From: Candidatus Ratteibacteria bacterium
GTDB taxonomy: Bacteria; CAIJMQ01
NCBI GenBank assembly: GCA_028715665.1
Contig: JAQURI010000053.1
Location: forward strand, 1 to 9,416
DNA: 9,416 bases
Direction of reading: 5' to 3'
How positions within the stretch are numbered: position 1 is the first letter of the stretch; each line of letters starts with the position of its first letter. The notes beneath the pieces are model-generated. The model worked only from the letters and a program-made list of their open reading frames with translations. It did not search any database and was not told the origin of the DNA. Position numbers and translations under genes: made by a program. This document shows, in pieces, positions 1 through 6,864 of the stretch.

Positions 1-1
1 G

Positions 2-28
2 GTTGACAACAAAATAATTTATTTATGA
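2..28 (+). CDS. Possible 3' tail of an upstream gene (partial, 8 codons)
   Basis: One plus-strand frame is open from the window edge and reads VDNKIIYL before a TGA at 26-28; the other two frames stop earlier. If real, this is the C-terminus of a gene lying just upstream of coaD, with its stop 26 bases before the preferred coaD start. In many bacteria the gene before coaD is rsmD (16S rRNA m2G966 methyltransferase), which would fit. Eight residues are far too few to identify a family, and an open frame this short is expected by chance, so this is only a candidate. Confidence 0.25.
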   Translation, partial: VDNKIIYL

Positions 29-34
29 TAAAAT
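3..34 (+). promoter_or_regulatory. Possible sigma70-type promoter for coaD
   Basis: A perfect TTGACA lies at 3-8. Candidate -10 boxes are TATGAT at 24-29 (15-base spacer) and TAAAAT at 29-34 (20-base spacer); neither gives the ideal 17. Transcription would begin around 36-42, leaving a short leader before the ATG at 55. This would rule out the upstream ATG at 25 as the translation start. The AT-rich context makes chance matches likely. Confidence 0.3.
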
Positions 35-54
35 CTCCGGCGGGGACTTATAAT

Positions 55-546
55 ATGATTAAAAAGATTATTTATCCAGGCACTTTTGACCCAATAACTT
101 TGGGGCATCTGGACCTGATAAAAAGGGCGATTGACATATTTGACGGCCTTATTGTCGCAGTGGCATCAAATCCGCACAAAAATCCTCTGTTTTCTTTCAG
201 CGAAAGAATATCCATGCTTAAAGAAGCAACAAAGGGTATTGATAATATAGAAATCGATTCATTTGAAGGGCTTTTGATAGATTATGTACGAAGTAAAAGA
301 TGTAATATCGTACTGCGCGGTATAAGGGCCATATCGGATTTCGAGTATGAATTTCAGATGGTTTTATCCAATAGAAAACTGGCTTCCGATATAGAAACGA
401 TACTTATGATGCCGTCCGAAAATTATTCTTATCTTAGTTCCAAGATAATAAAAGAAATGGCATCTTTAGGGGCTGATTTAGGCGATTTTGTTCCTTCTAT
501 TGTGGAAAAGAAACTGAAAGAAAAACTTTTAAAGAATAAGCGCTAA
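55..546 (+). CDS. coaD: Phosphopantetheine adenylyltransferase (CoaD)
   Basis: This enzyme catalyses the penultimate step of coenzyme A synthesis in the cytoplasm, transferring AMP from ATP to 4'-phosphopantetheine to give dephospho-CoA and pyrophosphate. From the ATG at 55 the product is 163 residues, the normal family size. The nucleotidyltransferase signature T10-FDPITLG-H18 follows the first beta strand. RGIRAISDFEYE at 89-100 is the conserved substrate-binding segment, and SENYSYLSSKIIKEMA at 121-136 matches the C-terminal ISSS/KE region. An in-frame ATG at 25 would add ten residues (MIKSPAGTYN) not found in the family and lacks a ribosome site, whereas GGGGA at 42-46 sits eight bases before the ATG at 55. 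It is the only plus-strand gene and converges on the end of the long minus-strand operon. Family assignment is very secure; the start is likely. Confidence 0.96.
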   Translation: MIKKIIYPGTFDPITLGHLDLIKRAIDIFDGLIVAVASNPHKNPLFSFSERISMLKEATKGIDNIEIDSFEGLLIDYVRSKRCNIVLRGIRAISDFEYEFQMVLSNRKLASDIETILMMPSENYSYLSSKIIKEMASLGADLGDFVPSIVEKKLKEKLLKNKR

Positions 547-553
547 TAGTTGC

Positions 554-595
554 TTTTTATTTTTGATATTTGACTTTTAATTTTTGATTTTTCAG
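554..595. repeat. Degenerate heptamer array, six units, consensus TTTTGAT
   Basis: The convergent spacer between coaD and guaB3 is almost entirely a 7-base periodic tract: TTTTTAT, TTTTGAT, ATTTGAC, TTTTAAT, TTTTGAT, TTTTCAG. The last unit ends at the base next to the guaB3 stop codon (596-598). On the minus strand the unit reads roughly AATCAAA, close to the AATCAGA-like unit of the second array at 1774-1873, so the two may belong to one repeat family. No GC-rich hairpin is present, so neither gene has a recognisable intrinsic terminator here. Confidence 0.6.
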
Positions 596-1756
596 TTATT
601 TCCCCATTCCTACTCTCTGAACACTCTGGAATAATTTACCTTCTGTTTGAATCGACGGGGCAATTATTATTTCTACTTTATGCATTTCTTTTATGTTTTT
701 TGCTCCCAAATTTCCCATCGAGGTTTGAAGAGCACCCATAAGATTTTGTGAACCGTCATCGGTCCTGGCAGGTCCGAAAAGAATTTCTTTTAATGGTCCG
801 CTAGTCCCTACATATATACGAGTACCTCGGGGAAGATTAGGATGAGGTGTTGCCATTCCCCAATGGTAGCCCCTTCCCGGCGACTCTTTGGCCCTTGCGA
901 GTATCGAACCTATAACAGCCGCATCCGCTCCGCAAGCAATAGCTTTGCAAAGGTCTCCGCCGGTCCTCATTCCGCCGTCAGCAATAACGGGAACATATCT
1001 GTGTGTTTTTTTATAATAGAAATCTCTTGCCGCCGCAACATCGCATATAGCGGTAACTTGAGGAACGCCTATTCCTAAAACGCCCCTCGTAGTACATGCC
1101 GCCCCCGGACCGATTCCCACAAGCACAGCTGCAGCTCCCGCCTGCATAAGTTCTAGTCCGACATCATAAGTAACGCAATTTCCTAAAATCACGGGTATCT
1201 TTATCTGACTGCAAAACTTCTTTAAATTTACGGATTCATATTTTGTCGTAATATGTTTTACCGTAAGGACTGTGGATTGGACAACAAAAATATCCGCACC
1301 GGCTTCTTCCGCAATTTTCCCCAACCTGGGGGCTTTTTGAGGAATGCAGGAAACTATTGCCGGTATCCCTGCTTTCTTTATTTCCTTTATTCTCTTTACG
1401 ACTAATTTTTCTTTTATAGGTTCTTCGTATATGCGCTGGACTAAACGTGTAGCTTCTTTGCCGCTACTTTTAACTATTTTTTCTATAACCTTATCCGGAT
1501 TTTCATATTTGGTTTGGACTCCTTCAAGATTAAGAATTGCAATTCCTCCCAACTTACCCATTGCTACGGCAAATTTCGGGTCGACAACACCGTCCATAGC
1601 AGCGGCTATAATCGGTACCGCAAATTCATACTTTCCGATTTTCCAATTAGTATCTACTTCTTCGGGATTTATAGTAATAGAGCCGGGAGACAACGCAATT
1701 TCGTCAAAACCATAAGATTGTCTGGCCTTTTTATTAACGCCGATAAAGCTACTCAT
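596..1756 (-). CDS. guaB3: GuaB3-type IMP dehydrogenase family protein, lacking CBS domains
   Basis: This 386-residue TIM-barrel oxidoreductase belongs to the IMP dehydrogenase/GMP reductase superfamily. The N-terminus (KARQSYGFDEIALSPGSITI, PEEVDTNWKI, PIIAAAMDGVV, LGGIAILNLEGVQTKYE) is that of the GuaB3 branch. The catalytic loop GIGPGAACTTR at 214-224 carries the nucleophile Cys221. DGGMRTGGDLCKAIACGADA at 260-279 is the phosphate-binding region. The tandem CBS (Bateman) module of ordinary IMPDH is absent, and the usual YRGMGS flap motif is not recognisable in the C-terminal third. The expected reaction is NAD-dependent oxidation of IMP to XMP for guanine nucleotide synthesis, but GMP reductase-like activity cannot be excluded from sequence. 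It is the last gene of the operon, 107 bases after metK, with a good AAGGAGGA ribosome site (1761-1768). Confidence 0.88.
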   Translation of the reverse strand: MSSFIGVNKKARQSYGFDEIALSPGSITINPEEVDTNWKIGKYEFAVPIIAAAMDGVVDPKFAVAMGKLGGIAILNLEGVQTKYENPDKVIEKIVKSSGKEATRLVQRIYEEPIKEKLVVKRIKEIKKAGIPAIVSCIPQKAPRLGKIAEEAGADIFVVQSTVLTVKHITTKYESVNLKKFCSQIKIPVILGNCVTYDVGLELMQAGAAAVLVGIGPGAACTTRGVLGIGVPQVTAICDVAAARDFYYKKTHRYVPVIADGGMRTGGDLCKAIACGADAAVIGSILARAKESPGRGYHWGMATPHPNLPRGTRIYVGTSGPLKEILFGPARTDDGSQNLMGALQTSMGNLGAKNIKEMHKVEIIIAPSIQTEGKLFQSVQRVGMGK

Positions 1757-1773
1757 TAAATCCTCCTTATATA

Positions 1774-1873
1774 TCAGAATACAGAGGTCAGGAGACAGAA
1801 ATCAGATTATAGATTTTTCTGTCATCTGTATTTTGTTCTCTGTTATCTGTGTTCTGAAGCCTGTCATCTGGCT
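1774..1873. repeat. Inverted pair of heptamer arrays forming a long imperfect hairpin
   Basis: Left arm (1774-1813, plus strand) in 7-base units: TCAGAAT, ACAGAGG, TCAGGAG, ACAGAAA, TCAGATT, then ATAGATT running into the loop. Right arm (1818-1857) and its continuation to 1873 carry the complementary orientation: TCTGTCA, TCTGTAT, TTTGTTC, TCTGTTA, TCTGTGT, TCTGAAG, CCTGTCA, TCTGGCT. The 40-base arms are 28/40 identical when one is reverse-complemented, flanking a TTTT loop at 1814-1817. The metK stop (TGA, 1864-1866) lies inside the array. The hairpin ends about six bases before the guaB3 ribosome site. No U-run follows the stem in the operon's direction, so it is not a classic terminator; it could act as an RNA processing or translational element, or simply be an expanded simple repeat. 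Confidence 0.75.
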
Positions 1874-3030
1874 TTCATTTTAAAGAGTTCTTTTTTATCT
1901 GTCTTCTCCCAGGTAAAATCCTTATCGTTCCTGCCGAAATGCCCGTAAGCAGCTGTCTTTCCGTAAATCGGCCGGCGCAGTTTAAGATAATTAATTATAC
2001 CAAGCGGAGAAAGGTCGAAATTATCTCGTATAATACCAGTTATTTTTTCATCTGAAATTTTCCCTGTACCTTTTGTACTCACCATAATGGAGACGGGTTG
2101 CCTTAAGCCTATAACATACGCCAACTGGACCATACATTCTTCTGCAAGTTTTGCAGCAACAATATTTTTAGCCAAATATCTTGCCATATAAGCTGCAGAA
2201 CGGTCTACTTTCGTAGGGTCTTTGCCGGAGAAAGCACCGCCTCCATGAGGAATATTTGCACCGTATGTATCAACTATAATCTTTCTTCCTGTCATTCCCG
2301 TATCGGATTGCGGTCCCCCGATAACGAATTTGCCTGTTTCGTTTATGGAACAAATGGTTTTATCGGCATCATATAATTTACCAAGTACCGGAATAATAAC
2401 TTCTTTTTTTATTTTATTTTTTGCACTTTCCGACATTTTATGTCCGGATTTATCCAAAGCGTCTTCGGTATGTTGTATAGCTATGACTACTCTTTTAACC
2501 GCAACCGGTTTTCCGTTTTTATATTGAATCGTTACCTGGCTTTTGCCGTCAGGACCTATGAAATCCAATATCCCTTTTTTTCTAACTTCTGTCAGCCTGC
2601 GAGTCAACTTATGTGAAAGTATAATAGGTAGTGGCATAAGTTCCGGACTCTCTCTGCAAGCGTATCCTATCATTGCACCCTGGTCGCCGGCACCGCCCTT
2701 ATCAACCCCCAGGGCGATATCGGGTGATTGCATCCCTATAGCATTAAGTATTGCACAAGTCTGATAATTAAAACCGAATTTTATATCCGTATATCCTATA
2801 TCCTTTAAAACTGTGCGGACAAGCTTATTGAGGTTAACATATCCGGTAGTCGTTATTTCTCCGCCTACTATCACAAGCCCCACGGTGATGAAAGTTTCAC
2901 ATGCAACACGCCCATTTTTATCCTGTCTAAGCACCTCATCCAAAACCGCGTCGGAAATCTGGTCACAAACTTTATCGGGATGACCTTCTGTAACCGACTC
3001 CGAAGTTAGTACAAAATCCACTTTGTTCAT
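1864..3030 (-). CDS. metK: S-adenosylmethionine synthetase (MetK)
   Basis: The cytoplasmic enzyme makes SAM from methionine and ATP, releasing phosphate and pyrophosphate. The 388-residue length is typical of bacterial MetK. TSESVTEGHPDKVCDQISDA at 9-28 holds the ATP-binding His17 and Mg-binding Asp19. GAGDQG at 113-118 is the P-loop-like signature hexapeptide, and GGGAFSGKDPTKVDRSAAY at 263-281 is the second family signature. The start is supported by AAAGGAGG at 3041-3048, ten bases upstream; that site lies in the last codons of the preceding nucleotidyltransferase gene, whose stop is two bases before this ATG, indicating coupled translation. The extreme C-terminus (KMKAR) reads into a heptamer repeat that provides the stop codon, so the tail may have been reset by repeat expansion. 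No SAM riboswitch is visible, as expected inside an operon. Confidence 0.97.
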   Translation of the reverse strand: MNKVDFVLTSESVTEGHPDKVCDQISDAVLDEVLRQDKNGRVACETFITVGLVIVGGEITTTGYVNLNKLVRTVLKDIGYTDIKFGFNYQTCAILNAIGMQSPDIALGVDKGGAGDQGAMIGYACRESPELMPLPIILSHKLTRRLTEVRKKGILDFIGPDGKSQVTIQYKNGKPVAVKRVVIAIQHTEDALDKSGHKMSESAKNKIKKEVIIPVLGKLYDADKTICSINETGKFVIGGPQSDTGMTGRKIIVDTYGANIPHGGGAFSGKDPTKVDRSAAYMARYLAKNIVAAKLAEECMVQLAYVIGLRQPVSIMVSTKGTGKISDEKITGIIRDNFDLSPLGIINYLKLRRPIYGKTAAYGHFGRNDKDFTWEKTDKKELFKMKAR

Positions 3031-3032
3031 CG

Positions 3033-3779
3033 TTAAATATCCTCCTTTAAATGGAATTCTTCTTTTGCTTTATTGTATGAGTTTATATCTCCTATATCCA
3101 ACCATTTGCCGCTGAATCGGTAGCCGTAGACTTTCTCTCTTTTAACCAACCATTGTATAAAATAGCCGGGCGCGTCCGGATTGTTACCTTCTTCAAGGTA
3201 TTTATTTAATACGGGAAGCCTTTTTTTCGGGAACATATACAGACAAATGGCTATAAGATTAGACAATGCTTTTAGCGGCTTTTCTACAAAATCGATTATT
3301 TTTTCATCGTCGCCCAACCTTACATTACTGTATTTGCTAATAAGAGACAGATTATCTATTTGGAATAATCCTATGCAAAATGATTTTTTATTTTTCCAGA
3401 AATCGTAAAAACCTTTCAAGCCGAAATCGAAGAGGTTATCCCCTGCTATTATAAGCAGTTCGTCGTCAATGTTTTCATTATCGATTACCAATTTTATATC
3501 CTTTATTGCCCCCAATTTATTACTGTCGTCTGTCGTGCCATTATTTACTAATATAACCGGATTGGGGGAGTGGCGTTGCTCGTTCCATCGTTTAAAATTT
3601 TCATGGAATTTCTCGTTTACGACCATATAAATTTCTTTAATGTCGGGTACAGTCGCAATTTTCTCTAAAATATATTCTATTATAGGTCTGCCATTCACAT
3701 CGAGCAAAGATTTGGGCATTGACTCTGTAAGCGGATACAGCCTCGTCCCATATCCCCCGGCAAGAATTAAAGCTTTCAT
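3033..3779 (-). CDS. Sugar-phosphate nucleotidyltransferase (RmlA/GalU-like)
   Basis: This 248-residue protein is a single GT-A-like nucleotidyltransferase domain that should join a sugar 1-phosphate to a nucleoside triphosphate, giving an NDP-sugar and pyrophosphate. LAGGYGTRLYPLT at 6-18 is the nucleotide-binding loop, with Lys23 in the following MPKSLL segment. AGDNLFD at 112-118 supplies the metal-binding Asp114. VEKP at 165-168 and GKWLDIGD at 224-231 match the sugar-binding and second metal-binding regions. There is no C-terminal left-handed beta-helix, so it is not a GlmU-type bifunctional enzyme. The start ATG overlaps the stop of the preceding isomerase gene by one base (TAATG). Coupling to a phosphoglucose/phosphomannose isomerase makes a glucose- or mannose-derived product likely, but base and sugar specificity cannot be read here. 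Confidence 0.9.
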   Translation of the reverse strand: MKALILAGGYGTRLYPLTESMPKSLLDVNGRPIIEYILEKIATVPDIKEIYMVVNEKFHENFKRWNEQRHSPNPVILVNNGTTDDSNKLGAIKDIKLVIDNENIDDELLIIAGDNLFDFGLKGFYDFWKNKKSFCIGLFQIDNLSLISKYSNVRLGDDEKIIDFVEKPLKALSNLIAICLYMFPKKRLPVLNKYLEEGNNPDAPGYFIQWLVKREKVYGYRFSGKWLDIGDINSYNKAKEEFHLKEDI

Positions 3780-4843
3780 TATTCATTCATCTTTCTTTTT
3801 AAAGTCATGATAGATTTCACCTCTATGGGTTCAACGCCGTTAAGCATAGCCAAATAAAAGGACACGTAATCGCCTATGTATAAAAGCGACAGCATCCTGG
3901 CCAATAATCCGTCGCCCTTGGAATAAACCTCTATAATTTGGGCTAATTTTTCTTCAATGAGCGAGCAGGTAATATTTATCCTTTTTATCATTCTTTCCGA
4001 TTCGCCTTTGTCTTTCAACAGAATCAAGGAGAACCCGGCAATTGAGGTGTCATGTCCTTCCCAACCCATTATTTCGTTATGGTCAAGTTCCGGGAAAAAG
4101 ACGGAATAGGCGGGCCATTTGCTGTTTTCGTTTATTTGGGTTTTCCACCTGATACCTACCGCTTCCATGTAATCCGACGTTGTGTAAATCAAAGGTATTG
4201 TTTTGTAAATTTCTTCGGCTATTTTCTTTGCGGAATTTTCGTTCTTTGGGACATTAATGTCGAGTTCTTTTCTTAAATTTTCAAGTGTTTGGATAGTTTC
4301 CGTCAATTCTTTGTCTTCAATTTTTATAAAACCCAACATCCTTAAAATAAAAAGTTGAGGGAAGAACAGATAGCTGAAAGCAACGCGTGGAGGAATTTTA
4401 TTGTCCGTTATTAAAACGGTTGGGACACTGTCCTTTTTTGCCAAGTTTGTAAGCTCTCCGCCCGAACTTATTACCACCAGCTTACATCCTTTTTCCATGC
4501 CTATTTTATAAGTGTTCAGAGTTTCTTCCGTGTTACCCGAATAGCTCACGCAAACCAGCAAAGTATCTTTGTTAACCCAAGAGGGAAGAGTATAACTTCT
4601 ATTTACTACCAGCGGCAGTTTGATTCTGTCCCGCAGGAAGTTTTTCAGCAAATCGCCGCCGACGCTCGATCCGCCCATTCCACTGATAACAATATTTTTT
4701 GCTTCTTTATATTCGGGAGGCAATTTTACGTTCTCCATTAAATCAACCGCATTAGTCCCCTGATACGGGAATTCACGGAGAAGTTCTCTCATCTTTAATT
4801 TATCAATCTTCTCTATTACTTTTACATCATCTATATTATTCAT
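3779..4843 (-). CDS. Bifunctional phosphoglucose/phosphomannose isomerase
   Basis: This 354-residue protein has two SIS (sugar isomerase) halves and belongs to the archaeal-type PGI/PMI family, interconverting glucose 6-phosphate or mannose 6-phosphate with fructose 6-phosphate. GMGGSSVGGDL at 55-65 and SYSGNTEET at 100-108 form the sugar-phosphate site. IRWKTQINENSK at 231-242 contains Arg232 and Glu239; PELDHNEIMGWE at 251-262 contains His255. The 16-residue spacing of Glu239 and His255 is that of the catalytic pair I recall from the Pyrobaculum enzyme. Its product links the aldolase and TIM genes upstream in the operon to the nucleotidyltransferase that follows directly. Ten bases separate it from ptsI, with AAAAGGTG as its ribosome site. 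Mannose activity is inferred from family, not shown. Confidence 0.92.
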   Translation of the reverse strand: MNNIDDVKVIEKIDKLKMRELLREFPYQGTNAVDLMENVKLPPEYKEAKNIVISGMGGSSVGGDLLKNFLRDRIKLPLVVNRSYTLPSWVNKDTLLVCVSYSGNTEETLNTYKIGMEKGCKLVVISSGGELTNLAKKDSVPTVLITDNKIPPRVAFSYLFFPQLFILRMLGFIKIEDKELTETIQTLENLRKELDINVPKNENSAKKIAEEIYKTIPLIYTTSDYMEAVGIRWKTQINENSKWPAYSVFFPELDHNEIMGWEGHDTSIAGFSLILLKDKGESERMIKRINITCSLIEEKLAQIIEVYSKGDGLLARMLSLLYIGDYVSFYLAMLNGVEPIEVKSIMTLKRKMNE

Positions 4844-4853
4844 AAGACACCTT

Positions 4854-6596
4854 TTAATTGGATTTATATAAAAGTTTTAACGGCTCTTTCACGGATTTAA
4901 GATAATTTACCACTTTTTCGGTAGAATCAAACGACATCGCTTTTTCGGTAATTTTTCTTGCTTCCTCGATGCTTACGGAACGAATTATCTGTTTTACTTC
5001 GGGAATTGCAACCGGACCCATCGATAATTCGTCTACCCCCAAGCCCAAAAGTATAAGCGTTAGATTGATATCTCCCGCTATTTCTCCGCAGACCGCAGTT
5101 TTTATACCTTTGCGGTGGCCAGAATCAACTATATGTTTTATAAACCGTAAAACTGCAGGTGAAGCAGGTTGATATAGGTATGCTATCTTTTCATTTATTC
5201 TGTCTACCGCCATAGCATATTGAATGAGGTCATTTGTCCCTATGGAAAAAAAATCTACTTCTTGGGCAATCAAATCCGCAGTAATGGCGGCAGAGGGCGT
5301 TTCTATCATGGCGCCGATTTTTATTTTTTGGGAAAATTCTCTTTTTTCTTTTTTCAGCTCCACTTTCACTTCTTCCAAAAATTTATTTGCCTGTCTTAAT
5401 TCTTGAAGTGTGGAAATCAATGGGTACATAACGGAAACTTTTCCGTAAACGGAAGCCCTAAGAATCGCTCTAAGTTGTGTTTTAAATATATCCGGTCTTG
5501 CTAAACAGAATCTAATCGCCCTCCAGCCCAAAAACGGGTTGATTTCCTTGGGTGTTTCCAAAACGGAAGCGAATTTATCGCCTCCCAAATCCAAAGTCCT
5601 GATCACTATAGGAAGAGGATAAGCTCTCTCCGCAGCATATTTATATGCCTGAAACTGTTCTTCCTCCGAAGGGATATCACTCCTGTTAAGAAAGAAAAAC
5701 TCTGTTCTGTATAAACCCACCCCTTCTGCGCCGTATCTATCTAAAAGTTCCACCTCTTTGGGCAGTTCGATATTAGCCATTAACGAAATTATATGGCCGT
5801 CGGTTGTCTGAGCGGGGGCTTTTCTGAGTTTATTTAATTTCTTTTCCAAAACAGCCAACTGTTTTTTCTTGTTAAGATATCGCTCCAAAGTAGTTTTTGG
5901 AGGATTTATAACGGCAACGCCTTCATGTCCGTCAATAACGATCCTTTCCCCGCTTTCTATTCTTTGGGTGATATCTCCGAGTCCGACTACGGCCGGGATA
6001 GTCAAAGAGCGCGCCATAATCGCAGTGTGAGAAGTCCTCCCCCCGACATCCGTTGCAAAACCCAGCACGTTTTTCTTATCCATTTGTGCCGTTTCCGAAG
6101 GAGCAAGGTCATGAGCAACAATAATAACTTTATCGGCTAAATTTGCCAGAGTCTCTTCTTGTTTACCTAAAAGATTTTTCAAAATCCTTCTTCCCACATC
6201 TTTAAAGTCTTGCGCCCTTTCTCTAAGATACTTGTCCTCAATTTTAGAAAAAGTCATCCCAATCTTTTCTAAAACTTGCGCAACTGCATTCTCTGCATTT
6301 ATGTTCTCTTTTTCTATAATATTTATAGTTTTTTCTCTTAAAGCGGGGTCATCCAATATTAAAAGATGCGCCGAAAAAATATCAGGATAAGATTCACCCA
6401 ATTCTTTTTCTACCTTTTTCTGTATACCTATCAATTCTCCCCGCGTCAGGGATAGTGCATCCATATATCTTTTGATTTCATCTGCAATTTCTTTTTGCGG
6501 GATTTTATATTTAGGGATTGTAAGTGTTTCGGGTTTTAAAACGAAAGCCTTGCCTACCACTATTCCCGGAGAAGCTGGAACGCCCTTTATAAGCAT
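4854..6596 (-). CDS. ptsI: Phosphoenolpyruvate-protein phosphotransferase (PTS enzyme I)
   Basis: Enzyme I takes phosphate from PEP and passes it to HPr, the first step of the phosphotransferase relay in the cytoplasm. The 580-residue protein is full length. It has the N-terminal HPr-binding and phosphohistidine domain, with GGRTSHTAIMAR at 185-196 giving the phosphorylated His190. The C-terminal PEP-binding TIM barrel shows GVGLYRTEFFF at 292-302 (Arg297), IGAMIETPSA at 427-436 (Glu432), GTNDLIQY at 453-460 (Asp456) and CGEIAGD at 503-509 (Cys503). All catalytic residues match the Escherichia coli enzyme with a shift of one. It lies one base after ptsH, and its ribosome site AGGAAGAGGAA is made by the last codons of HPr (QEEE), so the two should be translated together. 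It lacks the extra GAF domain of PtsP, so it is the general rather than the nitrogen-type enzyme I. Confidence 0.97.
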   Translation of the reverse strand: MLIKGVPASPGIVVGKAFVLKPETLTIPKYKIPQKEIADEIKRYMDALSLTRGELIGIQKKVEKELGESYPDIFSAHLLILDDPALREKTINIIEKENINAENAVAQVLEKIGMTFSKIEDKYLRERAQDFKDVGRRILKNLLGKQEETLANLADKVIIVAHDLAPSETAQMDKKNVLGFATDVGGRTSHTAIMARSLTIPAVVGLGDITQRIESGERIVIDGHEGVAVINPPKTTLERYLNKKKQLAVLEKKLNKLRKAPAQTTDGHIISLMANIELPKEVELLDRYGAEGVGLYRTEFFFLNRSDIPSEEEQFQAYKYAAERAYPLPIVIRTLDLGGDKFASVLETPKEINPFLGWRAIRFCLARPDIFKTQLRAILRASVYGKVSVMYPLISTLQELRQANKFLEEVKVELKKEKREFSQKIKIGAMIETPSAAITADLIAQEVDFFSIGTNDLIQYAMAVDRINEKIAYLYQPASPAVLRFIKHIVDSGHRKGIKTAVCGEIAGDINLTLILLGLGVDELSMGPVAIPEVKQIIRSVSIEEARKITEKAMSFDSTEKVVNYLKSVKEPLKLLYKSN

Positions 6597-6597
6597 T

Positions 6598-6858
6598 TTA
6601 TTCCTCTTCCTGTAAAAGGAAATTTTCTATGGTTTTTAAAGCGTCTTTTTCGTCTTTACCATCGACTATGACTTTCACCGACGAACCATATTCCAAGGCT
6701 AGAGACAATATTTCAAGTATACTTTTACCGTTAGCTTTTTCTCCGTCCTTTTCCAAATAAATTTCGGATTTAAACTTAGCCGCGAGTCTAATAAATTTGC
6801 CTGCGGGTCGAGCATGAAGGCCCCACTTGTGTTTAATTTTTAAGTTTTTTTCTATCAT
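6598..6858 (-). CDS. ptsH: Phosphocarrier protein HPr
   Basis: HPr is the small phosphocarrier between enzyme I and EIIA proteins. The 86-residue product contains WGLHARPAG at 12-20, whose His15 is the enzyme I phosphorylation site, with Arg17 beside it. NGKSILEILSLA at 43-54 carries Ser46 in the context recognised by HPr kinase/phosphorylase in Firmicutes and in HprK-containing Gram-negatives, so carbon-dependent Ser-P control is plausible; no hprK is in the window. The gene follows the mannose-type EIIA by six bases and precedes ptsI by one base, a co-translated EIIA-HPr-EI module. Very secure assignment. Confidence 0.97.
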   Translation of the reverse strand: MIEKNLKIKHKWGLHARPAGKFIRLAAKFKSEIYLEKDGEKANGKSILEILSLALEYGSSVKVIVDGKDEKDALKTIENFLLQEEE

Positions 6859-6864
6859 TTTTAT

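Noticed and set aside
49..54. TATAAT directly before the coaD ATG as a -10 box
   Set aside because: It would place the transcription start inside the coding region, and no -35 element lies at a suitable distance.
554..602. Bidirectional terminator between the convergent coaD and guaB3 genes
   Set aside because: The spacer is T-rich on one strand with a 7-base period but has no GC-containing inverted repeat.
842..1078. Plus-strand open frame of 78 codons inside guaB3
   Set aside because: It lies antisense to a well-supported gene, contains no recognisable motif and has the composition of a shadow frame. The same applies to the other plus-strand frames between 1344 and 8962.
1757..1863. SAM riboswitch or intrinsic terminator in the metK-guaB3 spacer
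   Set aside because: The spacer is the heptamer hairpin. It is downstream, not upstream, of metK, lacks riboswitch motifs and has no U-run after the stem.
1774..1873. CRISPR array
   Set aside because: Units are only seven bases, degenerate and contiguous, with no spacers and no cas genes nearby.
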